Source: Actinomyces glycerinitolerans
Lineage (GTDB): Bacteria; Actinomycetota; Actinomycetes; Actinomycetales; Actinomycetaceae
Direction: 5' to 3'
Assembly (NCBI RefSeq): GCF_900098745.1
Contig: NZ_FQTT01000012.1
Span: forward strand, 187,413 to 251,412
Length of the DNA: 64,000 bases
Shown in pieces: positions 36,157-44,100 of the stretch. Every line of letters begins with the position of its first letter. Within the stretch, counting starts at the first letter, position 1. A program made the translations under genes and the position numbers. The notes beneath the pieces were generated by a model. The model made no database searches. It was not told the origin of the DNA and saw only the letters and a program-made list of their open reading frames with translations.

Positions 36157-38570
36157 GCGAGCTCTCCTGCCTGCTCGGTGACCACGGTTGTCGCCGGTTC
36201 GGACGGTGCGGCGGGCGCTGTCACCGCCGCAGCGGTATCGGCGAGTGCCTCCACCGCGACCTGGGGTGCGGCGGGCGCTTCCTCCTCGGCCACGGGTTGG
36301 GGGGTAGCCGGTTCGGGCGCGGGGATGGACATGAGGAACAGCATGGAGTGGGCTTCCACCGTCACCTGCTGGCCGGCCTCCCACTCCTCCCCGGAACCGG
36401 TCGCCACCTGCTGGGGTCGAGGAGCCGTGCTCGGGGCGGTGTCCAGCACGGTGCGCCAGCGGGGGCTGTGGTCGGGGCCGGGCAGGGTGAAGACGATGTC
36501 CTCGCCGGAGGCGTTGAACAGCGCCAGGAAGGAGTCGTCGCTGATGCGCTGGCCGCGCTCGTCGGGCTCATGGATGGCGTCGCCGTTGAGGAAGACCGCC
36601 ATGGCCCGGGCGTACCAGGTGTCCCAGTCCTCGTCGGTCATGCGCGCACCCGACGGGCTCAGCCACTCGATTTCGCCGAGCTCGGACTCGCCGCCGTGCG
36701 CGGCCTCGCCGGTGAAGAAGCGGCGGCGCCGCAGCACCGGGTGCTCCCGGCGCATGCGGATCATATTGCGGGTGAATTGCAGCAGGTCCTCCTGCTCCTC
36801 GGTCAGGTCCCAGTTGACCCAGGTGGTCTCATTATCCTGGCAGTAGCCGTTGTTGTTGCCTCCCTGGGTGCGGCCCATCTCATCGCCGTGGCAGAGCATG
36901 GGCACGCCCTGACTGAACATCAGGGTGGCGATGAAGTTGCGCACCTGCCGCCCGCGCAGAGCCAGCACGTCGGGGTCATCCGTGGACCCCTCCGCACCGC
37001 AGTTCCAGGAGCGGTTGTCGGAGGCGCCGTCGGCGTTGTTCTCTCCGTTGGCCTCGTTGTGCTTTTCGTTGTAGGAGACCAGGTCGTGCAGGGTGAAGCC
37101 GTCGTGGGCGGTGACGAAGTTGATGGAGGACACTGGCGTGCGTCCCGAGCGCTGGTACAGGTCCGAGGAGCCAGTGATCCGGGCGGCGAACTCGCCCAGG
37201 GTGGAGGGCTCGCCCCGCCAGAAGTCGCGCACGGTGTCCCGGTACTTACCGTTCCACTCGCTCCACAGGGCGGGGAACTCGCCCACGTTGTAACCGCCCT
37301 CACCCACGTCCCAGGGCTCGGCGATCAGCTTGACCTGGGAGAGGATCGGGTCCTGGTGGATGATGTCGAAGAAGGCGGAGAGCTTGTCGACCTCGTGGAA
37401 CTGCCGTGCCAGGGTGGAGGCCAGGTCGAAGCGGAAGCCATCCACGTGCATCTCGGTGGCCCAGTAGCGCAGTGAGTCCATGATCAGTTGCAATACCGCC
37501 GGGGAGCGCATGAGCAGTGAGTTGCCGGTGCCGGTGGTGTCGAAGTAGTGGGCCTGGTCGCCGTCGACCAACCGGTAGTAGGCGGCGTTGTCGATGCCTC
37601 TGAACGACAGTGTGGGCCCCATGTGGTTGCCCTCGGCCGTGTGGTTGTACACCACATCCAGGAGCACTTCGATATCGGCCTCGTGCAGGGCCTTGACCAT
37701 GGCCTTGAATTCCTGCACCTGCTGACCGTCGGTGCCGTGGGCGGCGTAGGCGTTGTGCGGGGCGAAGTAGCCGATGGTGTTGTAGCCCCAGTAGTTGGAC
37801 AGTCCCTTGTCCTGCAGGAAGGCGTCGTTGACGAACTGATGCACTGGCATCAGCTCGATCGCGGTGATGCCGAGATCCTTCAGATGGTCTATGACCGCGG
37901 GCTCGGCCAGGCCCGCGTAGGTGCCGCGCAGGTGCTCGGGAATGTGCTGGTTGAGTCTGGTCAGTCCCTTGACGTGTGCCTCGTAAATGATGGTGTTGTG
38001 GTATTCGTGGCTGGGCGGCCGGTCCCGGCCCCAGTCGAAGTACGGGGAGACCACCACCGAGCGCATGGTGTCGGGCGCGGAGTCCTCCTGGTTGCGGGTC
38101 GAGGGGTCGGAGAAGTCGTAGGAGTACAGCGCCTGCGATCCGACCACCTGGCCGGACATCGCCTTCGCGTAGGGGTCCAGCAGCAGTTTGGAGGGGTCAC
38201 AGCGGTGCCCGTTGGCGGGGTCGTAGGGGCCGTGCACCCGGTAGCCGTAGTGCTGGCCGGGTTGAACGGAAGGCAGATAGGCGTGCCACACGTCCGCGTC
38301 CTCCTCCGTCAACGGGATGCGGGTCTCCCGACCGGCGTCGTCGAACAGGCACAGTTCCACGGCCTCGGCTGCTGAGGAGTAAAGGGCGAAGTTCGTGCCG
38401 GAGCCGTCGTAGTTGGCACCCAGCGGGTAGGGGCGGCCCGGCCATGTCGACAGTTTGGGCGACTCCGGGCGTTCCTCCTCCGACGCCGACTGAGCCCGGG
38501 CAGGCCGGGGTGCGGAGGGTACTGCGGACGGCGAAGAGACGTCGGCAGAAGCGTTTCTGGAACTGTGCAT
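36153..38570 (-). CDS. glgX: Glycogen debranching enzyme (isoamylase type)
   Basis: 805 residues. A CBM48 domain (PLGANYDGSGTNFALYSSAA) precedes a GH13 catalytic domain with VYNHTAEG, DGFRFDLAST (nucleophile Asp), KLIAEPWD (acid Glu) and VTAHDGFTL. It hydrolyses alpha-1,6 branches of glycogen and limit dextrins. A 45-residue Ser/Ala/Pro N-terminus and a roughly 50-residue Ala/Pro/Glu/Val C-terminal tail are additions. ATG 38570 is preferred; a GTG lies two codons upstream, and neither has a clear ribosome binding site. It feeds linear dextrins to TreY. Confidence 0.94.
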   Translation of the reverse strand: MHSSRNASADVSSPSAVPSAPRPARAQSASEEERPESPKLSTWPGRPYPLGANYDGSGTNFALYSSAAEAVELCLFDDAGRETRIPLTEEDADVWHAYLPSVQPGQHYGYRVHGPYDPANGHRCDPSKLLLDPYAKAMSGQVVGSQALYSYDFSDPSTRNQEDSAPDTMRSVVVSPYFDWGRDRPPSHEYHNTIIYEAHVKGLTRLNQHIPEHLRGTYAGLAEPAVIDHLKDLGITAIELMPVHQFVNDAFLQDKGLSNYWGYNTIGYFAPHNAYAAHGTDGQQVQEFKAMVKALHEADIEVLLDVVYNHTAEGNHMGPTLSFRGIDNAAYYRLVDGDQAHYFDTTGTGNSLLMRSPAVLQLIMDSLRYWATEMHVDGFRFDLASTLARQFHEVDKLSAFFDIIHQDPILSQVKLIAEPWDVGEGGYNVGEFPALWSEWNGKYRDTVRDFWRGEPSTLGEFAARITGSSDLYQRSGRTPVSSINFVTAHDGFTLHDLVSYNEKHNEANGENNADGASDNRSWNCGAEGSTDDPDVLALRGRQVRNFIATLMFSQGVPMLCHGDEMGRTQGGNNNGYCQDNETTWVNWDLTEEQEDLLQFTRNMIRMRREHPVLRRRRFFTGEAAHGGESELGEIEWLSPSGARMTDEDWDTWYARAMAVFLNGDAIHEPDERGQRISDDSFLALFNASGEDIVFTLPGPDHSPRWRTVLDTAPSTAPRPQQVATGSGEEWEAGQQVTVEAHSMLFLMSIPAPEPATPQPVAEEEAPAAPQVAVEALADTAAAVTAPAAPSEPATTVVTEQAGELA

Positions 38571-38728
38571 GGGCACAACTGTGCCACGGATTGATGCTCC
38601 AGCGGCGGAAACCGAGCACGGCGTGCGAGCGTGAGCGAGGTCATCACGTGCCGGGACCGGTAGGATTTGTCAGCTTCCGGACTGCTCTGCTAACTTTTCC
38701 TGTGCGCCTCCCGCGGGAGGCCAGGCAT

Positions 38729-38801
38729 GCGGATGTGGCTCAGTTGGTAGAGCATCACCTTGCCAAGGTGAGGGTCGCGGGTTCGAGTCCCGTCATCCGC
38801 T
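38729..38801 (+). tRNA. tRNA-Gly (anticodon GCC)
   Basis: Cloverleaf: acceptor GCGGATG/CATCCGC, D-arm GCTCAGTTGGTAGAGC, anticodon stem TCACC/GGTGA with loop TTGCCAA, T-arm CGGGTTCGAGTCCCG, discriminator T. CCA is not encoded. A TAGGAT (-10-like) lies at 38661. Confidence 0.97.
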
Positions 38802-38802
38802 C

Positions 38803-38874
38803 GGGCGATTGGCGCAGCGGGAGCGCGCTTCCCTGACACGGAAGAGGTCACTGGTTCGATCCCAGTATCGCCCA
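38803..38874 (+). tRNA. tRNA-Val (anticodon GAC)
   Basis: Cloverleaf: acceptor GGGCGAT/ATCGCCC, D-arm GGCGCAGCGGGAGCGC, anticodon stem CTTCC/GGAAG with loop CTGACAC, T-arm CTGGTTCGATCCCAG, discriminator A. One base after the glycine tRNA, so both are one transcript. CCA is not encoded. Confidence 0.97.
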
Positions 38875-38881
38875 CGCGTAT

Positions 38882-38911
38882 GGCCCCGGACCGGGTGGTT
38901 CGGGGCCTTCT
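38882..38911 (+). terminator. Terminator of the tRNA pair
   Basis: Stem GGCCCCG (38882-38888) / CGGGGCC (38901-38907) followed by TTCTT. It lies between the valine tRNA and the ATP-grasp gene. Confidence 0.65.
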
Positions 38912-38954
38912 TCGTGGACGCACCCCGACACGGGTACACCAGCAGGAGGTTGTT

Positions 38955-40247
38955 TTGACCGGCGCGCAGCTTGACCAGTCCAACCGGCCGGGACTGCTGC
39001 CAGTCGTCATCGGCGGAGACATCGGCGCATACGCTCTGGCTCGTCAGCTTCATGAGGCCACCGGCCAGCGGGTGACCCTCATCGCGTCCCGGCCGATTCA
39101 AGCCATCGTGTTGTCTTCGTACATCGACGTCGTCTTTCAGGAGGCCGAGGGCGAGGCCCTGATTGCCCTGTTGCAGCGACTGGCCGCCAACCGTGCCGCG
39201 CACAGCGCGGTGGTAATGGCGAACCATGATTCGGTCGCCCACACGCTCGCCTCCCACCGGGGGCGGCTCGAACCGGTTTACGTCGTGCCCTTCCCCTCCC
39301 TGCGGGCCATGGAGCAGCTGAGCAACAAGGTCGGCTTCAGCGCCGCCTGCGAGAGTCTGGGACTGCGCACGCCGCGACAGGCGGTGATCACCGGTGCCGA
39401 CCTGGCCGCGGGTGATCCGAAGATCGACATCCCCTTTCCGTTGGTGGGCAAGGCGGCCATCGGCTCCGACTGGGATGAGCTGACCTTCGCGGGGAAGCGC
39501 AAGATTTACTTCCTGGACAGCCCCGAGCAGCTACACGGCCTGTGGGAGGACCTGCGGCGGGCCGAATTCGCCTCCACCTTCCTGATACAGGAGTACATAC
39601 CGGGTGACGACGACGCCATGCGCTCGGTGACCGCATATGTCGCCTCCACCGGTGAGACCACCATGATCGGCTCTGCGCGGGTCCTGCTCGAAGACCACGC
39701 GCCATCGCTCATCGGCAACCCGGTGGCAATGATCACCGAGCCCCATCCGATGCTGTGGGAGGCCTCCGAAAGGCTCCTGTCCCTAGTCGATTACCGGGGC
39801 TTCGCCAACCTCGACATCAAGATCGACCCCCGCGACGGGCAGCCCGTGTTCTTCGAGGTGAACCCCCGTATCGGCCGGAATTCCTTCTATATGAGTGCCG
39901 CCGGCGTCAACCCGATGGTCCCCATGATCTCCGACCTCGTCGACGGCCGCCCCGGCCCTCGTCGGGAGGCTCGCCGCGAAGTGCTCTACAGCCTGCTGCC
40001 ACATCACCTTCTGTTGCATCAGCTCGACGACCCGGCGCTGCGCCGAAGGGTGGTGCGGCTGGCACCGCGGGCCGTCGACCCGCTTCTGGATCCTGCCGAG
40101 CGCTCACTGCGTCGCCGCGTGCTGGTAGCCATCCAGAAACTCAACCACGATCGTAAGTTCCACCGCTTTCACCCGAAGCCGCTGCTGCGTCGGCGCGGCG
40201 ACGCGTCACGGTCCTGCGCCCGGAGGAGGACGGGGAACTCTCCCTGA
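38955..40247 (+). CDS. ATP-grasp carboxylate-amine ligase, copy 1 (D-aspartate-ligase-like)
   Basis: 430 residues. N-terminal pre-ATP-grasp Rossmann-like part begins VVIGGDIGAYALARQ. The ATP-grasp core shows PFPLVGKAAIGSDW (ATP lysine), FLIQEYIPGDD and FEVNPRIGRNS (metal-binding Glu/Asn). The closest known type is the ligase that attaches D-Asp or another amino acid to peptidoglycan precursors; the true substrate is unknown. TTG 38955 is chosen because AGGAGG lies 5 bases upstream; the frame is open back to 38880 over the tRNA terminator. It shares the opening motif and full layout with the gene at 42755. Confidence 0.85.
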   Translation: MTGAQLDQSNRPGLLPVVIGGDIGAYALARQLHEATGQRVTLIASRPIQAIVLSSYIDVVFQEAEGEALIALLQRLAANRAAHSAVVMANHDSVAHTLASHRGRLEPVYVVPFPSLRAMEQLSNKVGFSAACESLGLRTPRQAVITGADLAAGDPKIDIPFPLVGKAAIGSDWDELTFAGKRKIYFLDSPEQLHGLWEDLRRAEFASTFLIQEYIPGDDDAMRSVTAYVASTGETTMIGSARVLLEDHAPSLIGNPVAMITEPHPMLWEASERLLSLVDYRGFANLDIKIDPRDGQPVFFEVNPRIGRNSFYMSAAGVNPMVPMISDLVDGRPGPRREARREVLYSLLPHHLLLHQLDDPALRRRVVRLAPRAVDPLLDPAERSLRRRVLVAIQKLNHDRKFHRFHPKPLLRRRGDASRSCARRRTGNSP

Positions 40248-40346
40248 GGAGGAGCCGGGGTGGCCGATCATCCCCGCGAAGGATGTCAGACGATCAGAGC
40301 GGCCAATAACATGTGAAAAACACAGATTTCTCTCAGGAGTGTGCTT

Positions 40347-41387
40347 ATGGCCGTTACGCCATCACCCGCCCGTGGCCGTCTCATCGCCCTCGACGCACGC
40401 CAAATGCGTATCGCGATCGGAGGCAGTCCCGCGCCCCTGGAGCAGTTGGAGCCCTGGGAGGACTTCGAACGCAGCCAAGGCAGACCCCTGTTCGGTCGCT
40501 ACGCCTACGAAGTTGATTCCAAAACGGTAGCGGTGATCGCCCTGTACCGCTACTCGATGGCGAGATGGCCGTTCTTATGGGCAAAGCACGGGCCGGTATG
40601 GCTCGGCGAACAGTCCCCCACCCGCGAGGCCGAGCTGCGTAAGCTGCTCGTGCGCGAAGTGCGGCGGCGCGACAAGCGTGTCGTCTTCATCCGTATGCAC
40701 GCCCGCTTCTGCGCGCGAGACACCCTGCCGCTCATGAGTTCCATAACCTACGACCGCACCTATGTTATTGACTTGCGCCCCGGCACCCCTGAGGCCATTC
40801 GCGCGGCCATGCCCAAGGACGGGCGTCGCGGCGTGCGCCGGGCCGAGCGCGTGGCCCGCGAGGCGGGCTGCACTATTGCCGAGGAGACCGGTCTGAGTCG
40901 AGAGGAGTTCGAGAGCGTATACCAAGTGCTTATAGCCACCGCAGAGCGCGACGGATTCCGGCCCCATCCCTCCCAGGTCTACTGGGATATGCTCACCACC
41001 CTGGGGCCGCAGCATGCTCGGCTGTTCGTACTGCGGCGTGATGGCGTTCCGCACTGCTGGGACCTGGTAACCGTTGCAGGCAAGGACGCGGCGACCTACT
41101 ACGGCGCTTCCTCCAACGCCTCACGCAGCTTCCGCGGCGCCGAGGCGTTGGACTGGGCGGTGGCGTGCACCCTCGCCAAGGAGGGCATACGCAGCCTGGA
41201 CCTGATGGGGGCCGAGTCCACCCGGGTCCCGGAACTGTACGGCGTGGGCCGCTACAAGCGCCGTTTCGCCCAGCATCCCACCGAGGTCGATGGCGCCTGG
41301 GACGTACCGACCCGGCCCGTGGTGTACCAGGCCCTGGGGCGGGCGCGGCGTACGCGTCACTTGGTGCGCAAGTGGCTGGGTCGCTGA
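40347..41387 (+). CDS. FemAB/FemX-like peptidoglycan bridge aminoacyltransferase, copy 2
   Basis: 346 residues, paralogous to the gene at 32466: RDGFRPHPSQVYWDML, LFVLRRDGVPHCWDL, TYYGASSNASRSFRG and DLMGAESTRVPELYGVG. It has the basic segment DGRRGVRRAERVAREAG after residue 145. Predicted to transfer an amino acid to the peptidoglycan stem or bridge. ATG 40347 is chosen, with CAGGAG 7 bases upstream; GTG at 40341 is possible. The initiation region is almost identical to that of the ATP-grasp gene at 42755. It converges on the aminotransferase gene. Confidence 0.87.
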   Translation: MAVTPSPARGRLIALDARQMRIAIGGSPAPLEQLEPWEDFERSQGRPLFGRYAYEVDSKTVAVIALYRYSMARWPFLWAKHGPVWLGEQSPTREAELRKLLVREVRRRDKRVVFIRMHARFCARDTLPLMSSITYDRTYVIDLRPGTPEAIRAAMPKDGRRGVRRAERVAREAGCTIAEETGLSREEFESVYQVLIATAERDGFRPHPSQVYWDMLTTLGPQHARLFVLRRDGVPHCWDLVTVAGKDAATYYGASSNASRSFRGAEALDWAVACTLAKEGIRSLDLMGAESTRVPELYGVGRYKRRFAQHPTEVDGAWDVPTRPVVYQALGRARRTRHLVRKWLGR

Positions 41388-41400
41388 CGTCGGCGCGGCA

Positions 41401-42630
41401 TCAGGCGCGATGGCGCGACCACTCCTGGACCAGGCGGACCGCGTCGGCGGCGTGGGCGTCGTCGAGCTCGGTCGGCAGTACCACCACGCGCGCCGAGACG
41501 TCCCGCGTCACCGGCAGACTGCCGGGGGCCGCGGGCACGCAGAAAGCGGCCTCATCATCTACTCCCGGATACAGCAGCGGGCGGCCCCACCTTTCCGCGA
41601 AAACCCCGATGGCCCGCATGCCGGCGATGAGCCGCTCGGCCTCGTCGGTGTTGGGAAGCAGCAAGGGGACGCGCAGCAGGGGGGCCGGGTCGCCGCGCAG
41701 TACCCCGCCGGGAACGGTGACACCCGCGAGTCCGGGCAGGGCTTCGCGGTAGCGGTCGACTACCCGGATACGGGCGGCGTCGGCCTCGGGTAGGCGGCGC
41801 AGGGCGGCGGTGGCGGTGCGGGCAACCCAGCCGGAGGGAACCATCGGTGCGTAGGGCAGTCGACCGGCCTCCTCGGCCGTGGCGATCGGCGGTTCCAACA
41901 GGCCGGTGCGGGAGGCGGCGGCGCGGGCGGGCGCCGAGACGGCGCGTGGCAGGTGAGCCAGGACCCGGGCCTGATTGCGGTACATACGGGCGGCGGCGCC
42001 CAGGCGGTGGTTCAGGTCCGGCAAGGAGGCCAGCGCAACTCGCAGTGCGGAGTCCAGGGCGGCATCGCGGCGTGCCAGTTGAGGGTTGACCCAGACCGCC
42101 CCACCGAAGTGTGTCGGCAGGATCTTCTGCACGCCGAAGGAGTGGAAGGACACGTCGGCGAGCGGCTGCCCGTCGTCTCCACGCGCGAGTCGGGTGACGC
42201 AGTGGGCTGCATCCTCCATGACGGCGGCGCCCAGGTCGCGTGCCTGCTGCGCCAGCCGGCCGGCCTCCTCGCCCCCCTGAATGCCGAAGGTGTGCTGGAT
42301 GACCAGGCCGCGCAGCGGGACGACCGGGCCGCCCCCGCTGTCGGGGGCGGTGGCCGCGTCTACGGCGCCGGGGGCCAGCGCCAGGGTGTCGGCGTCGATG
42401 TCGGCGTAGCGCGGGGTGAGCCCCGCCGCCATGATTGGTACCACTGCGGTGCAGCAGGTGAACAACTGGGTGAGTACCGCCCCGTCACCGTGCACGGCAC
42501 GAATCTGCTCGAAGGCCACCTGCATGCCGTAGCGCGCCTTGAAAACCGGATACCAATCCTGCGCACTGGTCCCGCTCAGGCGGGCCAGTTCGGCGCGCAG
42601 CTCCGGGAAACGGCTGTCGGGTTTAGTCAT
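41401..42630 (-). CDS. DegT/DnrJ/EryC1-type PLP-dependent aminotransferase
   Basis: 409 residues. Fold type I PLP enzyme: FTCCTAVVPIMAAGLTPRYADID (substrate/cofactor region, in two parts), QHTFGI, VMEDAAHCV (PLP-binding Asp) and SFHSFGVQKILPTHFGG with the Schiff-base lysine at Lys169. The family makes amino sugars or unusual amino-acid precursors. Starts at ATG 42630 with GGAGGTCACC directly upstream; an in-frame start at 42792 would overlap the next gene. It lies between the FemAB and ATP-grasp genes on the opposite strand and is divergent from the second ATP-grasp gene. Its product may supply a modified amine for the cell wall (inference). Confidence 0.85.
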   Translation of the reverse strand: MTKPDSRFPELRAELARLSGTSAQDWYPVFKARYGMQVAFEQIRAVHGDGAVLTQLFTCCTAVVPIMAAGLTPRYADIDADTLALAPGAVDAATAPDSGGGPVVPLRGLVIQHTFGIQGGEEAGRLAQQARDLGAAVMEDAAHCVTRLARGDDGQPLADVSFHSFGVQKILPTHFGGAVWVNPQLARRDAALDSALRVALASLPDLNHRLGAAARMYRNQARVLAHLPRAVSAPARAAASRTGLLEPPIATAEEAGRLPYAPMVPSGWVARTATAALRRLPEADAARIRVVDRYREALPGLAGVTVPGGVLRGDPAPLLRVPLLLPNTDEAERLIAGMRAIGVFAERWGRPLLYPGVDDEAAFCVPAAPGSLPVTRDVSARVVVLPTELDDAHAADAVRLVQEWSRHRA

Positions 42631-42754
42631 GGTGACCTCCTCCACGCGACCCGCGGTTGGTAACGGCGGGTGTAGGCGAGTGTAACGGGTCGGCAGCCGG
42701 TACCATCCGCTAGCAGGCCCACGAGGGCCGCCCCTCAGTCTCAGGAGCATGCTT

Positions 42755-44008
42755 ATGAAGAAGTTCCAGCCGGTCATCGTCGGTGGTGACATTGGCGCTT
42801 ATGCGCTGGCACGTCAGTTCAACGACGCCTACGGGGTGGTGTCCGTGCTGGTCACCAAGTACGACCCGCTGGCGATCCGGGACTCCGCGATCGTCACCCG
42901 GCACCAGTGCGACCGCGCCGACGACGCCGAGGGACTGGTTGTGGAACTGGAGGCCCTGGGCGCACGCCTGAGCGAGGAGAACCCCGGCGTGCCGCTGCTG
43001 CTGATAGCCAACACCGACTGGCGGATCCGCGTCCTGGCCGAGCACCGGGAACGCTTGGAGCGGTTCTACCTGGTGCCGATCCCGTCGCTGGAGACCATCG
43101 ACCTGGTAAGCGACAAGGAGGGATTCGCCCGCGTCGCCGCGGAGCAGGATCTGCCGGTGCCCCGCTCCTTCTACCAGGACCTATCCGGCGCCGACGCACC
43201 CGACTGGAGGCCGGCGCCGCTGCCGGATGACCTCACTTTCCCCCTGGTGGCCAAGCCGGCGGATTCCTCCACCTACGAGACCCTGGAGTTCGAGGGCCGC
43301 AAGAAGGTTTACTTCATCCAGGATGCGGCCGCACTGGAGGAATTGTGGCGCACCCTGGCGGACGCCGGTTTCCGCAGCCGCTTCGTGGTGCAGCAACTGG
43401 TTCCCGGGGATGACACGGCGATGTACTCCGTGACGGCGTACGTCGACTCCCGCGGCCAGGTATCAATGAGCGCCGCGGCCCGCGTGCTGCTGGAGGAGCA
43501 CGCCCCGGCGACACTCGGCAACCCCTGCGCCATGATCACCTTCGACGCGCCGGAGTTGTTCGCCGCCGCCGAGCGCTTCCTCACGGCCACCGGTTACCGG
43601 GGCTTCGCGAACTTCGACATCAAGCAGGACCCGCGCACCGGCGAGTTCTTCTTCCTGGAGGTCAACCCGCGCATCGGGCGCAACAGCTTCTATTGCGTGG
43701 GTGCGGGCGTGAACCCGATGGAGGTACTGGTCGCGGACGTGGTGGACGGGGAGCCGACGGCGCCGGCCCGCTTCACGGCCGGATGCCTGTACACCTTGGT
43801 GCCCGGGCGTCTCCTGGACCGCTACGTGCGCGATAAGGCCCTGAGCCGCCGCGTGTGGGAACTGCGCCGCTCGGGGCGCGTCATCAACCCGCTGAACAAC
43901 CCCAAGGATGCCTCTGCGCGACGCCGTGCCTACCGGCTGGCGGGAGAGCTGAACCAGTGGCGCAAGTTCCGGCGTTTCTACCCCGAGCCCACCGACACCG
44001 GCTTCTGA
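42755..44008 (+). CDS. ATP-grasp carboxylate-amine ligase, copy 2 (D-aspartate-ligase-like)
   Basis: 417 residues. Same layout as the gene at 38955: opening VIVGGDIGAYALARQ, then FPLVAKPADSSTY, FVVQQLVPGDD, GYRGFANFDIKQDP and FLEVNPRIGRNSFY. Both end in a basic KFRRFYPEP-like or KFHRFHPKP tail, so the pair arose by duplication. ATG 42755 has CAGGAG 7 bases upstream, with another ATG two codons earlier. The substrate is unknown; peptidoglycan bridge formation is suggested by neighbours. It is followed 92 bases later by thrS, which has its own -10-like element. Confidence 0.86.
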   Translation: MKKFQPVIVGGDIGAYALARQFNDAYGVVSVLVTKYDPLAIRDSAIVTRHQCDRADDAEGLVVELEALGARLSEENPGVPLLLIANTDWRIRVLAEHRERLERFYLVPIPSLETIDLVSDKEGFARVAAEQDLPVPRSFYQDLSGADAPDWRPAPLPDDLTFPLVAKPADSSTYETLEFEGRKKVYFIQDAAALEELWRTLADAGFRSRFVVQQLVPGDDTAMYSVTAYVDSRGQVSMSAAARVLLEEHAPATLGNPCAMITFDAPELFAAAERFLTATGYRGFANFDIKQDPRTGEFFFLEVNPRIGRNSFYCVGAGVNPMEVLVADVVDGEPTAPARFTAGCLYTLVPGRLLDRYVRDKALSRRVWELRRSGRVINPLNNPKDASARRRAYRLAGELNQWRKFRRFYPEPTDTGF

Positions 44009-44100
44009 TCCGGGCCCGGTTGCGTCACTCGGTATGATCCGGTGCGTGCGGGCACCAGTACAGCCCGCCTGAGCTGATCGATTGATCAAAAGGAGTCCCC

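Noticed and set aside
38444-38836. Short plus-strand open frame across the tRNA genes
   Set aside because: It runs through both tRNAs and has no ribosome binding site; tRNA calls are clear.
44009-44100. T-box or other riboswitch before thrS
   Set aside because: Only 92 bases, no specifier stem or T-box sequence seen.
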